Below, piece by piece: positions 31,239 through 42,470 of a DNA stretch of 64,000 nucleotides. The translations under genes were made by a program, and so were the position numbers. The DNA is from Coix lacryma-jobi var. lacryma-jobi (taxonomy: Eukaryota; Streptophyta; Magnoliopsida; Poales; Poaceae), in NCBI GenBank assembly GCA_009763385.1, contig CM019824.1:112486660-112550659 (forward strand). Reading direction: 5' to 3'. Each line of letters begins with the position of its first letter. Positions within the stretch are counted from its first letter, which is position 1. The notes under the pieces are model-generated. The model was given only the letters and a program-made list of their open reading frames with translations. It was not told where the DNA came from and ran no database searches.

Positions 31239-33725
31239 GTGAGAATCAATTTTTCCATCGGATCCTACAAAGATATTGTTGAATGTGATGTTGTGCCTAT
31301 GCAAGCTTGTAACATTCTGCTAGGTAGACCTTGGCAATTTGATAGAGATTCTATGCATCATGGTAGATCAAATCAGTATTCTTTTCTATACCATGATCGC
31401 AAAATTGTGCTGCATCCTATGTCCCCTGAAACTATTATGCAAACTGATGTTGCAAGGGCTACTAAAGCAAAGAGCGAGAGCAATAAAAATGATAAATCTG
31501 TAATTGGTAACAAAGATGAGATAAAACTGAAAGGACGTTGTATGATAGCTACCAAATCAGATATTAATGAGTTCAATGCATCCACTTCTGTTGCTTATGC
31601 TTTGATATGCAAGGATGCTTTGATTTCAATTGAGGATATGCAATGTTCTTTGCCCCCTGCTGTTGCTAACGTTTTGCAGGAGTATTCCGATGTGTTTCCA
31701 AGTGCGGTACCAGCGGGGCTGCCACCACTACGCGGGATTGAGCACCAAATTGATCTTATTCCTGGTGCATCTTTGCCAAACCGTGCGCCATACAGGACAA
31801 ACCCGGAAGAAACAAAGGAAATTCAGCGACAAGTGCAAGAACTACTGGACAAAGGTTATGTGCGAGAATCCCTTAGCCCTTGTGCTGTTCCAGTAATTTT
31901 AGTGCCTAAGAAAGATGGAACATGGCGTATGTGTGTTGATTGTAGAGCTATTAATAATATCACCATTCGATATCGACACCCTATTCCACGATTAGATGAT
32001 ATGCTAGATGAACTGAGTGGTGCTGTTGTGTTTTCAAAAGTTGATTTACGTAGTGGGTACCACCAGATTCGTATGAAATTGGGAGATGAATGGAAAACTG
32101 CTTTCAAAACTAAGTTCGGTTTATATGAGTGGTTAGTCATGCCTTTTGGGTTAACTAATGCACCTAGTACTTTCATGAGATTAATGAACGAGGTTTTGCG
32201 TGCTTTCATTGGGAAATTCGTTGTCGTATATTTTGATGATATATTAATTTACAGCAAATCATTGGATGAACATCTTGATCATTTACGTGCTGTTTTTAAT
32301 GCACTACGCGAGGCACGCTTATTTGGTAACCTTGAGAAGTGCACCTTTTGCACCGATCGAGTGTCTTTTCTTGGTTATGTTGTAACTCCACAGGGAATTG
32401 AGGTTGATCAAGCCAAGGTGGAAGCTATACAGGGATGGCCTGTTCCAAAGACTATCACCCAGGTGCGGAGTTTCCTAGGACTTGCTGGATTCTATCGCCG
32501 TTTTGTGAAGGATTTCAGCACCATTGCTGTACCATTGAATGAGCTTACCAAGAAGGGGGTGCCTTTTGAGTGGGGCAAAACACAAGAGAATTCATTCGAC
32601 ATGTTGAAAGATAAGTTAACTCACGCGCCTCTCCTACAACTTCCTGATTTTAATAAGACTTTTGAGCTTGAATGTGATGCTAGTGGAATTGGTCTGGGAG
32701 GTGTTTTGTTACAAGAGGGAAAGCCTATTGCATATTTTAGTGAGAAATTGAGTGGGCCTGTTCTCAATTATTCTACTTATGATAAAGAACTCTATGCTCT
32801 TGTTCGAACATTAGAGACATGGCAGCATTATTTGTGGCCCAAAGAGTTTGTTATCCATTCTGATCATGAATCTTTAAAACATATTCGTAGTCAAGGAAAA
32901 CTGAATCGTAGGCATGCAAAATGGGTTGAATTTATTGAATCTTTTCCTTATATTATTAAACACAAGAAAGGGAAGGAGAATATTATTGCTGATGCTTTGT
33001 CACGGAGATATACTTTGCTGAATCAACTTGATTATAAGATCTTTGGTTTAGAAACAATTAAGGACCAATATGTTCACGATGCTGATTTTAGAGACGTGTT
33101 GCTGCATTGTAAAGATGGAAAAGGATGGAACAAATTCATCGTTAGTGATGGTTTTGTGTTTAGAGCTAACAAGCTATGCATTCCAGCTAGCTCTGTTCGT
33201 TTGTTGTTGTTGCAGGAAGCACATGGAGGTGGCTTGATGGGACATTTTGGAGCAAAGAAGACCGAGGACATACTTGCTGGTCATTTCTTTTGGCCAAGGA
33301 TGAAGAGAGATGTGGAGAGGTTTGTTGCTCGTTGCACAACATGTCAAAAGGCAAAGTCACGGTTAAATCCCCACGGTTTGTATCTACCTCTTCCTGTTCC
33401 TAATGCTCCTTGGGAGGATATATCTATGGATTTTGTGTTGGGTTACCAAGGACTAGGAGGGGACGTGATAGTGTGTTTGTGGTTGTTGATAGATTTTCTA
33501 AGATGGCACATTTCATACCATGTCATAAAACTGATGATGCTACAAATATTGCTGATTTGTTCTTTCGAGAAATTGTTCGCTTACATGGTGTGCCCAACAC
33601 AATTGTTTCTGATCGTGATGCTAAATTTCTTAGTCATTTTTGGAAGACTTTGTGGTTTAAATTGGGGACTAAGCTTTTATTTTCCACCACTTGTCATCCC
33701 CAAACTGATGGTCAAACTGAAGTAG
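31239..33725 (+). CDS. pol: CRM-2 Pol: protease end, reverse transcriptase, RNase H, integrase N-terminus
   Basis: The frame is open from about 31170; 31239 is its first ATG, not a natural start. Order: protease C-terminus (CNILLGRPWQFDRD), RT (VPVILVPKKDGTWRMCVD, FSKVDLRSGYHQIR, PFGLTNAPSTF, catalytic YFDD at 32229-32240), RNase H (FELECDASGIGLGGVL, LYALVRTLETWQHY, HSDHESLKHI), integrase zinc finger (GHFGAKKTEDIL ... CTTCQKAK, 33235-33355). It copies the RNA and starts integration. After about 33440 the frame is wrong because a T run is one base shorter than in CRM-3; the last ~95 residues are not real pol. All catalytic RT and RNase H residues appear present. Confidence 0.9.
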   Translation: MRINFSIGSYKDIVECDVVPMQACNILLGRPWQFDRDSMHHGRSNQYSFLYHDRKIVLHPMSPETIMQTDVARATKAKSESNKNDKSVIGNKDEIKLKGRCMIATKSDINEFNASTSVAYALICKDALISIEDMQCSLPPAVANVLQEYSDVFPSAVPAGLPPLRGIEHQIDLIPGASLPNRAPYRTNPEETKEIQRQVQELLDKGYVRESLSPCAVPVILVPKKDGTWRMCVDCRAINNITIRYRHPIPRLDDMLDELSGAVVFSKVDLRSGYHQIRMKLGDEWKTAFKTKFGLYEWLVMPFGLTNAPSTFMRLMNEVLRAFIGKFVVVYFDDILIYSKSLDEHLDHLRAVFNALREARLFGNLEKCTFCTDRVSFLGYVVTPQGIEVDQAKVEAIQGWPVPKTITQVRSFLGLAGFYRRFVKDFSTIAVPLNELTKKGVPFEWGKTQENSFDMLKDKLTHAPLLQLPDFNKTFELECDASGIGLGGVLLQEGKPIAYFSEKLSGPVLNYSTYDKELYALVRTLETWQHYLWPKEFVIHSDHESLKHIRSQGKLNRRHAKWVEFIESFPYIIKHKKGKENIIADALSRRYTLLNQLDYKIFGLETIKDQYVHDADFRDVLLHCKDGKGWNKFIVSDGFVFRANKLCIPASSVRLLLLQEAHGGGLMGHFGAKKTEDILAGHFFWPRMKRDVERFVARCTTCQKAKSRLNPHGLYLPLPVPNAPWEDISMDFVLGYQGLGGDVIVCLWLLIDFLRWHISYHVIKLMMLQILLICSFEKLFAYMVCPTQLFLIVMLNFLVIFGRLCGLNWGLSFYFPPLVIPKLMVKLK

Positions 33726-34621
33726 TAAATAGAACTTTATCCACTATGTTAAGGGCTGTTTTAAAGAAGAATATTAAGATGTGGGAAGAATGTTTGCCTC
33801 ATATTGAGTTCGCTTATAATCGTTCATTGCATTCTACTACAAAAATGTGTCCTTTCGAGATTGTCTATGGCTTCTTGCCACGTGCTCCTATTGATTTAAT
33901 GCCTTTGCCAAGTTCTGAAAAAATGAATTTTGATGCTAAGCAACGTGCTGAATTGATGTTAAAATTGCATGAAGCCACTAAAGAAAACATAGAGCGCATG
34001 AATGCTAAGTACAAATGTGCTGGAGATAAAGGTAGAAAGCAATTGATTCTGGAACCTGGGGATTTGGTTTGGTTGCATTTGCGAAAAGATAGATTTCCAG
34101 AACTGAGAAAATCCAAATTGATGCCTAGAGCTGATGGTCCTTTTAAAGTGCTGCAACGAATTAACGAGAATGCATATAAGCTTGATCTTCCTGCAGATTT
34201 TGGGGTTAGTCCCACATTTAACATTGCAGATTTGAAGCCTTATTTGGGTGAGGAAGATGAGCTTGAGTCGAGGACGACTCAAATGCAAGAAAGGGAGAAT
34301 GATGAGGACATCAACACCAGCGATACATCCTCTCCGACACAACCTATAGCTGGTCCTCTTACTCGTGCTCGTGCTCGTCAACTTAATCATCAAGTGAGTT
34401 CCATGATAAGCTCTTGTCCATCTTGTTTAGACAATGGAAACGCGTGCACTCTTGTTTTGATTAGGAACCAAGGAGAAGACCGAAAGGGAGAAGGACTCGC
34501 GCTAGCTGGATTCGGACTGCAGCAAAGCACCCAACTTGTGACCGCCACCACGGTTGCATACGGATTCGATTCAGGCGCTTCAGGACTTGTTGGAAAGCTT
34601 ATCAAGTTTACTTTCATATGA
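33410..34621 (+). CDS. pol: CRM-2 integrase core and C-terminal tail reading into the LTR
   Basis: From about 33440 this frame is the true integrase: PRTRRGRDSVFVVVDRFSKMAHF (first Asp), NTIVSDRDAKFLSHF (second Asp), TDGQTEVVNRTL (Glu), AYNRSLHSTTKMCPFEIVYG, GDLVWLHLRKDRFPEL, PFKVLQRINENAYKLDLP, PTFNIADLKPY. It then carries the acidic CRM tail and crosses the LTR start at 34300, adding roughly 80 residues (SPTQPIAGPLTRARARQLN, MISSCPSCLD) encoded by LTR DNA. In this copy an extra base in the LTR carries it past the usual stop to 34621. The tail replaces the chromodomain of other gypsy integrases and is thought to steer insertion to centromeric chromatin. Confidence 0.9.
   Translation: MGGYIYGFCVGLPRTRRGRDSVFVVVDRFSKMAHFIPCHKTDDATNIADLFFREIVRLHGVPNTIVSDRDAKFLSHFWKTLWFKLGTKLLFSTTCHPQTDGQTEVVNRTLSTMLRAVLKKNIKMWEECLPHIEFAYNRSLHSTTKMCPFEIVYGFLPRAPIDLMPLPSSEKMNFDAKQRAELMLKLHEATKENIERMNAKYKCAGDKGRKQLILEPGDLVWLHLRKDRFPELRKSKLMPRADGPFKVLQRINENAYKLDLPADFGVSPTFNIADLKPYLGEEDELESRTTQMQERENDEDINTSDTSSPTQPIAGPLTRARARQLNHQVSSMISSCPSCLDNGNACTLVLIRNQGEDRKGEGLALAGFGLQQSTQLVTATTVAYGFDSGASGLVGKLIKFTFI
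34286..34299 (+). other. CRM-2 polypurine tract
   Basis: GCAAGAAAGGGAGA..A, purine-only from 34288, ends directly at the 3' LTR start TGATGAGG (34300). The tract lies inside the integrase coding frame, as in CRM-1 and CRM-3. Confidence 0.8.
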
Positions 34622-35216
34622 ATCAAGTCTCACGTCAATATCTGTTCGGCAGCAGCGGCAATGATCCAATTACCGTCGACAGGTCTTGCTGTCCAGGGTG
34701 CTGCGTCACCTCATTTTGGGCTTATGGCCCATGTATCAAGTTGGGTCCATTAGGGACACGTCCTAGGGTTGGAGGACGACCCCAACACTCTTTTGGTCGT
34801 CAATCCATCTACTTATATCCCTCTATAGCCGCCATGGTCGGTTGGGTTTTGTTTAGATCAAGTTTAGCCTTAGCTACTTGCTTGTAGGCGCGCGTGCAGG
34901 ATCAGCCGCCCGTCTCCCTGTCTTCGGAACCCCATTGTTGATTAAGATTCAGTTTGAAAACTTCAATTTCATCTTGCAAATTCAGTGCTTGTTTCCTCGT
35001 TCTTGCTAGTTCTTCGATTGCTTGCAGGACGGGAGCCCTAGGGGCTGGTTGTCGCGCTCCACAAGATCGTGGACGGCTATTGGACGTGGTGTATCGGTTG
35101 CTAAGGCGCGGTCTTGAGGGCTGTAGTCGGGCCGTGAACGTCATCTCCATCCACCAATCGAGTTATCCCCGTTTCTCATCGAAAGATCGGGCAAAAACCC
35201 TAGCGGGTTCGCATCA
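34300..35216 (+). repeat. CRM-2 3' LTR (917 bp)
   Basis: TGATGAGGACATC to GTTCGCATCA, followed by GGAAG at 35217-35221. It differs from the 5' LTR mainly by single-base indels (for example in the runs near 34457, 34531, 34568, 34740 and 34843) and one or two substitutions. The first ~240-320 bp carry the integrase tail. Confidence 0.94.
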
Positions 35217-35221
35217 GGAAG

Positions 35222-36355
35222 TATGTTGCTTTGGTTGGAGAGGTGGATGAACTAAGAGCTAGATCCTCCGTGCTTGGTGCGTGCAAGTCTTGCGTAGGCT
35301 TGCAATCTGAGTTGGCAGAGAAGAATGCCAAGATTGTGTCCCTTGAGAAGGCCAGCTTGGGTACCACTTGTGTGTCTAGGTGTGCTTTGTGTGAGGGTTT
35401 GGAGATGGAGATTGCAAACATGAAGCATGACAAGATGCAAACTGAGGAAGAAAACACATACCTTCAGACCATCTTGTCATGGGTGTCTTGTGGTGAGCCG
35501 CAGCTTGGGATGATGATTGCCCAATTCAAGCATGCTGCTGGAGGTCCAGGTGTAGGCTTTGGTCAGGGGATAGAGAGTGCTCCTTCTTTTGGCAAGATTG
35601 GAGAGTCTAGTGGTCTTAACCCGAGTGAGAAGCCCACTCCACCACTACTCCCAAACTTACCAAGATACCACCCAAAAGAGCCTCTTAAGCCTAACACAAC
35701 CAAAGATGGAGTGTATGAGGAACCTCCGAGAGCTCCAACAAAGAAACAAGTGTGGTCTCCTAAACCCAACCACCTAAGGAACAAACTAGACACAATTCCA
35801 CCTATCCAAGAGGAGCTCATGCCACAAAAAGGCCAAGTGATCCACACCCACTACCATGAGTACCAACAACCCCCTATGAGAGCGGTGAGGTACCATTGTG
35901 AGCACTGTGGGAGAGATGGACACTTGAGGGAGTTTTGCTTTTGCTGCAAGAAAGAGCAGCGCTGTGCAAAGGAGATGCACAATACGGACATGTACCATCC
36001 TTTCGATGATGTACATGTGTCGAATGTTCAAATGAGAGCTGCTAGGCCTAGAGGTCTAATGCCTCAAGGTCCTAGGCCTAGGCCGCAAGGAGGTTTTGCC
36101 CGGCGGGATCCTAACTTTGTAGGATATGGACCCCATGGAGGTGGCTTTGTAGTTGTGCGTTACCCGCCACCGTGTTTTGAGTATCGTGATGGATGCTCTT
36201 CCCTTAATGGACCACGTTTTCCTGTGCGTGGTGATCGCTTTCCCCGTAGTCGTGCTTGGAATGGTTTTGCCACTAACCGTTCTTTTGAGCAGCCGGCCCA
36301 ACACTGGTACACTTCCCATTTTACTCACCCCACTACTGTCTTTTTATTGATGTAG
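35222..36355 (+). pseudogene. gag: Sirevirus-2 gag, C-terminal part (right of CRM-2)
   Basis: Continues the frame stopped at 27617: YVALVGEVDELRA, cysteine pairs (GACKSCVGLQSEL, CVSRCALCEGLEMEI), EEENTYLQTILSWVSCGEPQ, a Pro-rich segment, and the knuckle VRYHCEHCGRDGHLREFCFCCK near 35885-35955. It then has a Pro/Arg/Gly-rich stretch (RPRPQGGFARRDPNF). It stays open for 374 codons, making it the best-preserved Sirevirus coding piece in the window. A stop (TAG) at the end leads to the protease region. Confidence 0.85.
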
Positions 36356-37426
36356 GTAAAACGATTGGAGGACATTTGGTTGGTGGATTCCGTGTGCTCA
36401 AGGCATATGACTGGAAACACCAAGTGGTTCTCCAGTCTTAGTCCAGTCGCCGGAAAGGAGTTTATCACCTTCGGCGACAATAGCTAAGGTAAAGTGTTGT
36501 CTCGTGGGTCGGTGCGAGTTAATGAGAGCATTTGTGTTGCGTGATGTTGCTCTTGTTTCTAACTTGCATTTTAACTTCTTTCTATTTCACAACTCTTTGA
36601 TGATGACTATGAGATTCGTTTTAAGCCAATCTCAGTCATATTTAGATCCTCAGGGCAATCTTGTGTGTTTGATTTCTCCCTTTGAAAGTCTTCGTGCGTA
36701 TTTCTCGGAGTCGTTTGGAATTTCCGATGTCTTTGGCTGGTCCTTCCTCTTTCGATCTTTGGAAGTGTGCATAGGAGACTAGGTCATCTGAGCTTCAACT
36801 GCTGCAAGGCTTAGTTCAATTGGTTTAATCCGAGGATTGCCCAAGTTACACATGGAGAAGGATCTTGTTTGCCACTCTTGTAGACATGGGAAAATGGTTG
36901 CTACTCCCCATCATCCTTTGAATCAAGTTATGACCAAGCGCCCTGGAGAGCTTTGCATATGGATCTTGTTGGTCCGGCTCGGGTGAGCTCGGTTGGTGGG
37001 AAATGGTATGTACTTGTTGTTGTTGATGAATTTTCGAGATATTCGTGGGTTTTCGTTTTAGCTGAGAAAAACTGAGACTTTTCTTTGCTCGCAATCTGAT
37101 TTGCCGTCTCAGAACGAGTTCCCTAAGAACTCGATGCGAGCTATTAGAAGTGATAATGGTTCCGAGTTTAAGAACTCGGATTTTAAGAAGTTTTGTAACT
37201 CTTTGGGTTTTGAGCATCAGTTTACGTCCCCCCCCTGCACACCACCACAAAATGGTTGTTGTAGAGAGGAAAAATCGGACCCTTGCAGAGATGGCCAGGA
37301 CGATGCTTGATGAGCATAGGACTCCTAGGCAGTATTGGGCTGAGGCTATAAACACTGCATGCTATATTTCCAATCGCATTTTTCTCCCGTGCTTTCTTGA
37401 AGAAAACTTCTTATGAGTTGTGATTT
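36356..37426 (+). pseudogene. pol: Sirevirus-2 protease and integrase, many stops
   Basis: Starts with EDIWLVDSVCSRHMTG (protease site; the usual D-S-G is D-S-V, so inactive), then FGDNS followed by a stop, VLSRGS, the pre-integrase domain in broken frames (CHSCRHGKMV near 36870-36900), HMDLVGPARVSSVGGKW, VVVDEFSRYSWVFVLAEK with a stop, IRSDNGSEFKNSDFKKF (second Asp) and ARTMLDEHRTPRQYWAEAIN. At least six frame changes or stops. The sequence runs into the solo LTR at 37432 within KKTSYEL. Confidence 0.83.
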
Positions 37427-37431
37427 GGGAA
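37427..37431 (+). repeat. Target-site duplication of the solo LTR, left copy (GGGAA)
   Basis: GGGAA precedes TGTGGCGAACC and recurs at 41842-41846 directly after GAGTGTCACA. Removing one copy and the insert restores the integrase sequence common to Sirevirus-1 (…FG KQPKV… region). Confidence 0.9.
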
Positions 37432-40400
37432 TGTGGCGAACCGTCCTTGATATAAGAACTCAAGTACCGTCTTAGCCAAATTTGTCTGACATCGACTCAT
37501 ATTGAATCCATAATACCCTGGTAGTCAGAAACCTCAAAGGATTTCAACATCATACAACATACAAGATCGCATTGTTCAAGTATCACATTCGTAAGGATAC
37601 ATCATTGATAAATGAAACCAAATTTGAACATCAGAGTGCGGAATAAAAAAGGGGGTATTACAATACTGAGTTTTAAAGTGCAGAAGCTGAAATAAGTTTT
37701 GACCAGACCACCACACATGTGGTCCAAATAAACTTGTTTAATAACTCACCTCTCTCCTTTTCAAGTTAATGCCTAGAAGTCTCAGTCCAGCAAAGAAAAG
37801 GGGAAGCTTCTGGATGACCCTGCCCTGGGCCTACTCCTCATCAACCTCCACGGGTAGAGGCAAGTGCTTACATAGCCGTAGTACACCTGGCCATCTGCAA
37901 ACAAACGGGAAAAACCCTGAGTACGGGAGTGTAACTCAGCAAGACTTACCCGTCCAACTGAAAATAAAGACACCAAGGGTATGCGAGGCTTTTTGGGTGG
38001 AGCTGGTCATTTTAGTTGCGAAAAGCTCAACTTAAGACAAGGAATATTTAGTGATACTCATGAGCAGTCAAATTTTAGACCTACCTCTTAATCTAGGTTT
38101 TGCACCTGAACTATTCATACACTTGAGTCTAATCAATCAATAATATAACCATATCCATTGACTTAAATCACATTTTAGTTGAACCTTAACATCACATGGA
38201 GTTGTATCGTGGTGAACTCGCCATAGTTTCCCACTAACCGGGGGAGACGGCGACTCGAATCGATTCCAAACCAGCTGGTGTGAAAGACCTTTAATACCAA
38301 CCCACACTTTCTCTTTGGTCGGGTCCATGCATTGGGTAACCTCTCGATGCTGTTCGTGGTGGTAATCGTCGCGGCTCACACACAGACCACCCAATTGGAA
38401 CTATACGATGGCCATTCTGAGGCAGATCGTGTTTCCATCTAGAGGGTGCGACACAGGTTGAGACCGGCCCGAACAGCGTCTAACCGGCTTTGGGGTCGAT
38501 GATTACGACACCGACATATCCCTAAGTAAAAAGGGCACGTTCAAAAATGACGAGGGCCAACATCGATACAAACCTACACGATCCAAACGGACGGACTGCC
38601 CCAAGTTTCCAAACTTGTGCCTTGTCTTCCAGTTGACCGTATCTCATTACTACTCAGGTTCTTTCCACGATAGCTAATATAGCCAACCGTGATCCGTAAT
38701 ACCACCACCAGGGGTATTACGGAACATCCTTAACTACTACTTTTATTAAGCAGACTAGCATTTCTAAGTGTAATTAGATAACAGGATAACAGGAGGTACA
38801 ACAATAATCAAGGAAGGATAATGCAGCAAGTAGGATTCAATCAACTCCTAACTAATGCATCCAAATATAAAAACTCAATTAATTGATTATAAACAATAGG
38901 AGGCTTAGAATGCTCCGGGGCTTGCCTTGAGAAAAGACCGAGGCCTCGTGAGAAGGGCACTCGGGCAAGTTAGTTTTCGGCGCGGGGTCGGCCTCCTCAG
39001 TCCTGGGCAGCTCCGGTATCTCCTGCTCGTCGTTTGCTTCCGGCTCCTGGTCGGGCTCCGGGACTGTCTATCCTATTGCAATGCGGTACATAAATAAATA
39101 ATGTGCGGTGCGAAATGATGGTATGAAAAGTAAACATTCTTGCAAACCAACAAACCAACTTGTTGAACCACTTTGATATTGAGAAAAAACACTTATTTAC
39201 CACACTGAACAAAACTAATATTTATTTAACTATTTCCTAGTTATTAATTAAAAAAGGAGTCTAGGTTCTAGCAGGGCACAAGTGCATTTTCTGAACTTAG
39301 AAAAATCCACAAAAATTCCAGAAGGTAGCTTACACTAACTGAAACCTACTGTACAAATTTCACCATGATATAATTACTGAACAGACCGCAGATACAAAGG
39401 TGAAGAAAAAACTGCCAAAAAGGTGCTTTCTACTACTTTTTCTTATGAAACTACTCTACTGCAGAAAAATTTACTGCTATGCATGCACATAAGAGTTACT
39501 ACAAAATAAACAAGTTTACTCCAAAATAAACCTTTGAACTATAACCCTACTGAAAATGTGACATCCTCATTTTCATATTTTTCCCGGACTCTATTTCATA
39601 TTGCATATTTATCAAGAAAGTTCCATGAACAGAACATTATATTCTTTTCTGCAAAAAATTTCTAAGGAAAACACAGAAAAGCACACTTGTACAACAACTC
39701 CTTATTTTTATATACAACAACCTATGCTTAGCATTTTTCTCAGCATAAACAGAACATACAGAGACTACATAATTTTTCCCAATTTTTACTTTCACATATA
39801 AATCTCTTTAACCATTATTTTAAGAAAATAGCTAAAAAGGAAATTAAACCTAAATAGACACTTTTCCTACAGAACAATGCCTCATAAATTTTTCACAGAT
39901 GTATACCTGACCATTAACCTACGCAAATTTTTCCATGAATTAATTCAACCACGAAACATATAAACTCATTTATTTAAACAAAAGCACATAATCTGGATTA
40001 AATCAAAATAGTATAATAACTTTCACCAAAAATACTTTCATATTTTTCCATGACAGATCTATTAATGAGAAAGCTATCAAAACTGAAAACACCTCATTTG
40101 GATTATTAAAACGTGCTACACAAAATCAACAACGCGTTTCTGGAAAACAAAAAGAAAAAGAAAAACATTTTCGAATTCCCCGCTGGGCTTGCATGGACTC
40201 GGTCCATAGACCGGGTGAGGCTGACGCGTGGGACCCGTGGGTCAACGGTCCACCTGTCGGTGGAAGCCGAACAGGGGACGGCCTTTGACCGCGGCTTACT
40301 CGCCGGCGGCGAGGTCTCCGGCGGTGAGGTTAGGCTTGACGTGTTCACCGTGACTAGGCGGATCGAATGGTGTGGTTAGATTGGTCAGCGCACAACCGTA

Positions 40401-41841
40401 GCTTGCTGGCGGCGAGCCATGGCGGACGACGGCGGCAGAGGTGCTCGGCTACGCCGTATCCTGTAGTCGCCGGCCAAAATAACGAGTGCATCACGACGAG
40501 TGAACCCTAGGGAGTGAGACTAGGTGGTTGGTTTGGCTTGGGATGCTCCGGTGGAGCTTGGCCACGTGCGCGGCCATGGCTGACAGTGGCGGCGCTTGGT
40601 CGGGAAGAGGAGGGGGTTAGGGAGCGGTAGAGACCTCGCGGAGGTGTGTTCTCATCTTGCCTTGGCCTGAGGAAGCTCGGGGTGGTGCAGAACAGATTCG
40701 GGCTCCGGGCGGCGCTGATGGCGACCGTAGCGGGGCTCGTCGGGTTCTGGCGTCGGCGAGGCATGGCTGAGGGTGCGGGCGTGCGCGTCGTGTGTGCCCG
40801 GGACGAAGGCGGAGCGTTAGCCGGAGGCAATCGGCCGGCGGTGGCGTGGTTGGGGCTGGAAACGCTGGCGGCGTTGGTGGTATCGAACGGTGGCGAGCAG
40901 TGGAGTGCTCGGCTTCGCGTTCGCGGAAGTGGAGAGGGGGAGAGCAGGCGCAAGAGGGTGTGTGTGCGAGCGAGTGAGAGAGCGGAGAGAGGTGCTCGGT
41001 TTTTCTTGCGGGCTCGGCCGTGGTCGTGGCGGGGGCCACGGTGTCGCGGCGAGCGAGGCGGTTTGGCAGGCGGTGGCGTGGGCGCAGCGAGCGAGGCGAG
41101 CGGGGAGTGGCCGCGCGAGATTGTGGCGTGATCAGGTGGAGAAGGATCGGGCGAGGAGTGGGCGAGGGGATTTAGCGGAGAGAAAGCGGCCACGCGCGCG
41201 CGGCTTGGCCGGCGTACGGCGCGGCCGCGGTCAGGGCGACGTCGCGTCGTGCGCGGGCGGAGCAGCGTGCGTTCGCGGGCTGGCGCGGCGGGCGAGCGAG
41301 GCGAGCATGGGCCGGCGCGGTGGGCGAGCGGGCCGAAAGGCCAACTGGGCCGGTTGGGAAGCGCCGGGAAGAAAAAATTTTCCTTTTTCTTTTCCAAAAC
41401 CTTTTCAAAGTTTGACCATTCAAAAACAGTTTCAAAACTCAAAACTAGGCTTTGACCCAAAAATAAAGTTGCTCAAAATATTTTCTCTACAACTTTCACA
41501 CATAAGACACATTTTCTGAAAATCATTTTCTCATCCTCCACATAAATAAAGCCAATTTTGAGGTATAAAACATTTTGTTCCCATATTTTTAACTATTAAA
41601 CTAGGCTGAACTAGGTCAAGGTGTCAATAAGAAAGTGTTACACTCAAATTACCTATTTTATAAAATTAATTTCCAAGACAGAAATCCATTCAACAACCAA
41701 GTCTTATAGAAACCAAAATCCAAATAAACAAACAAAAGGCAAAAAGCACTTTCGTGCACATAAAATGATGCAATGCATTGCTTATGAAATTTAGTAGCTA
41801 AATGTAGTTCCTAATGCAGTGCTTGACACTAGAGTGTCACA
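37432..41841 (-). mobile_element. Solo LTR of a Tekay-like Ty3/gypsy element (4410 bp)
   Basis: Begins TGTGGCGAACC and ends TAGAGTGTCACA, with TG...CA termini and a perfect 5-bp duplication (GGGAA). It has no gag or pol. The minus orientation is chosen because the reverse complement starts TGTGACAC, as the plus-strand LTR at 58287 does, and passes through an AT-rich part into a C/G-rich leader-like segment, the same architecture. The GC-rich block at 40170-41370 gives long proline/arginine-rich open frames that are composition artefacts. A solo LTR arises by recombination between the two LTRs of a full element. The clade assignment is tentative; the LTR nature is well supported. Confidence 0.75.
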
Positions 41842-41846
41842 GGGAA

Positions 41847-42470
41847 GCAACCCAAAGTGAGAGTTTTTGGTTGCCACTGTTTTATAGTCAAGAAAGGCAA
41901 TTTGGACAAGTTTGAGTATCGTTCTTCTGACGGTGTATTTTTGCGTTATGGTAATAATACTTGTGCATATCGTGTACTTAACCTTGATACTAACCAAGTC
42001 ATGGAGACATCTGATGTCACCTTTGACAAGACTGTGCTTTGTCCTTCTTCTAGTTTTGAGCATGCAGGTGATCATGAGGTTGGAGAACCTCTTTTTGATG
42101 ATGAGGAAGAAGGTGCTGAAGGGATTGATGATCCAGCACTTCCTCCACCTGCAGTGCTGATTGTTCGACTTGGACCACGACTGCACGCGGCCCCGACCCG
42201 TCTTCTTCTACTACATGGGGACCGTGTGATCCCCCACCTCGGGCTGTACCACTTGTACCCGAGGAGGCACCAGCTACTGTTGAGGGGAGGTAACTTCAGC
42301 AAGGGAGGCGCCACGAAACATTCAGCGCCAACACCCTCCTCAACAGATGATCGGCAACATCCATGAACGCGTCACTCGGTCTAGGTCACAACAAATTTCT
42401 CTCTTTGCTCATTCTGCATTTGTTGCTGATTTTTAACCCCGAGGTGTTGGACACGCTTTATCTGATCCGG
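41847..42470 (+). pseudogene. pol: Sirevirus-2 integrase C-terminus and IN-RT linker
   Basis: Resumes after the solo LTR with VRVFGCHCFIVKKGNLDKFEYRSSDGVFLRYG, RVLNLDTNQVMETSDVTFDKTVLC and the acidic linker FDDEEEGAEGIDDPALPPP, parallel to Sirevirus-1 at 20650-21330. The linker then goes out of frame near 42155-42170, where extra sequence relative to Sirevirus-1 appears. It ends near the MHEELEKFER-like RT start. Confidence 0.82.

Larger units (their letters stand above)
27618..35216 (+). mobile_element. CRM-2: full-length CRM-clade Ty3/gypsy centromeric retrotransposon (7599 bp)
   Basis: Both LTRs (918 and 917 bp), primer binding site, gag, protease, RT, RNase H, integrase and polypurine tract are present in gypsy order, flanked by GGAAG. 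CRM membership rests on the integrase tail: after the PFKVLQRINENAYKLDLP and FNIADLKPY blocks comes an acidic motif (ESRTTQMQE...DEDI) instead of a chromodomain, and the frame runs into the LTR, both known CRM traits. The LTRs differ at only a few sites, nearly all single-base indels, so insertion is young. At least two frameshifts (about 31170 and 33440) break pol. Inserted in Sirevirus-2 gag. Confidence 0.93.

Noticed and set aside
40507..41519. 317- and 209-codon frames in the GC-rich block of the solo LTR
   Set aside because: Low-complexity Pro/Arg/Ala or Gly/Arg composition on both strands, with no motif; expected from GC-rich DNA lacking AT-rich stop codons.
37432..41841. DNA transposon or Helitron as an explanation for the 4.4-kb insert
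   Set aside because: 5-bp duplication, TG...CA ends and the LTR-type layout fit a solo LTR; no long terminal inverted repeats and no Helitron ends (TC...CTRR) at the borders.
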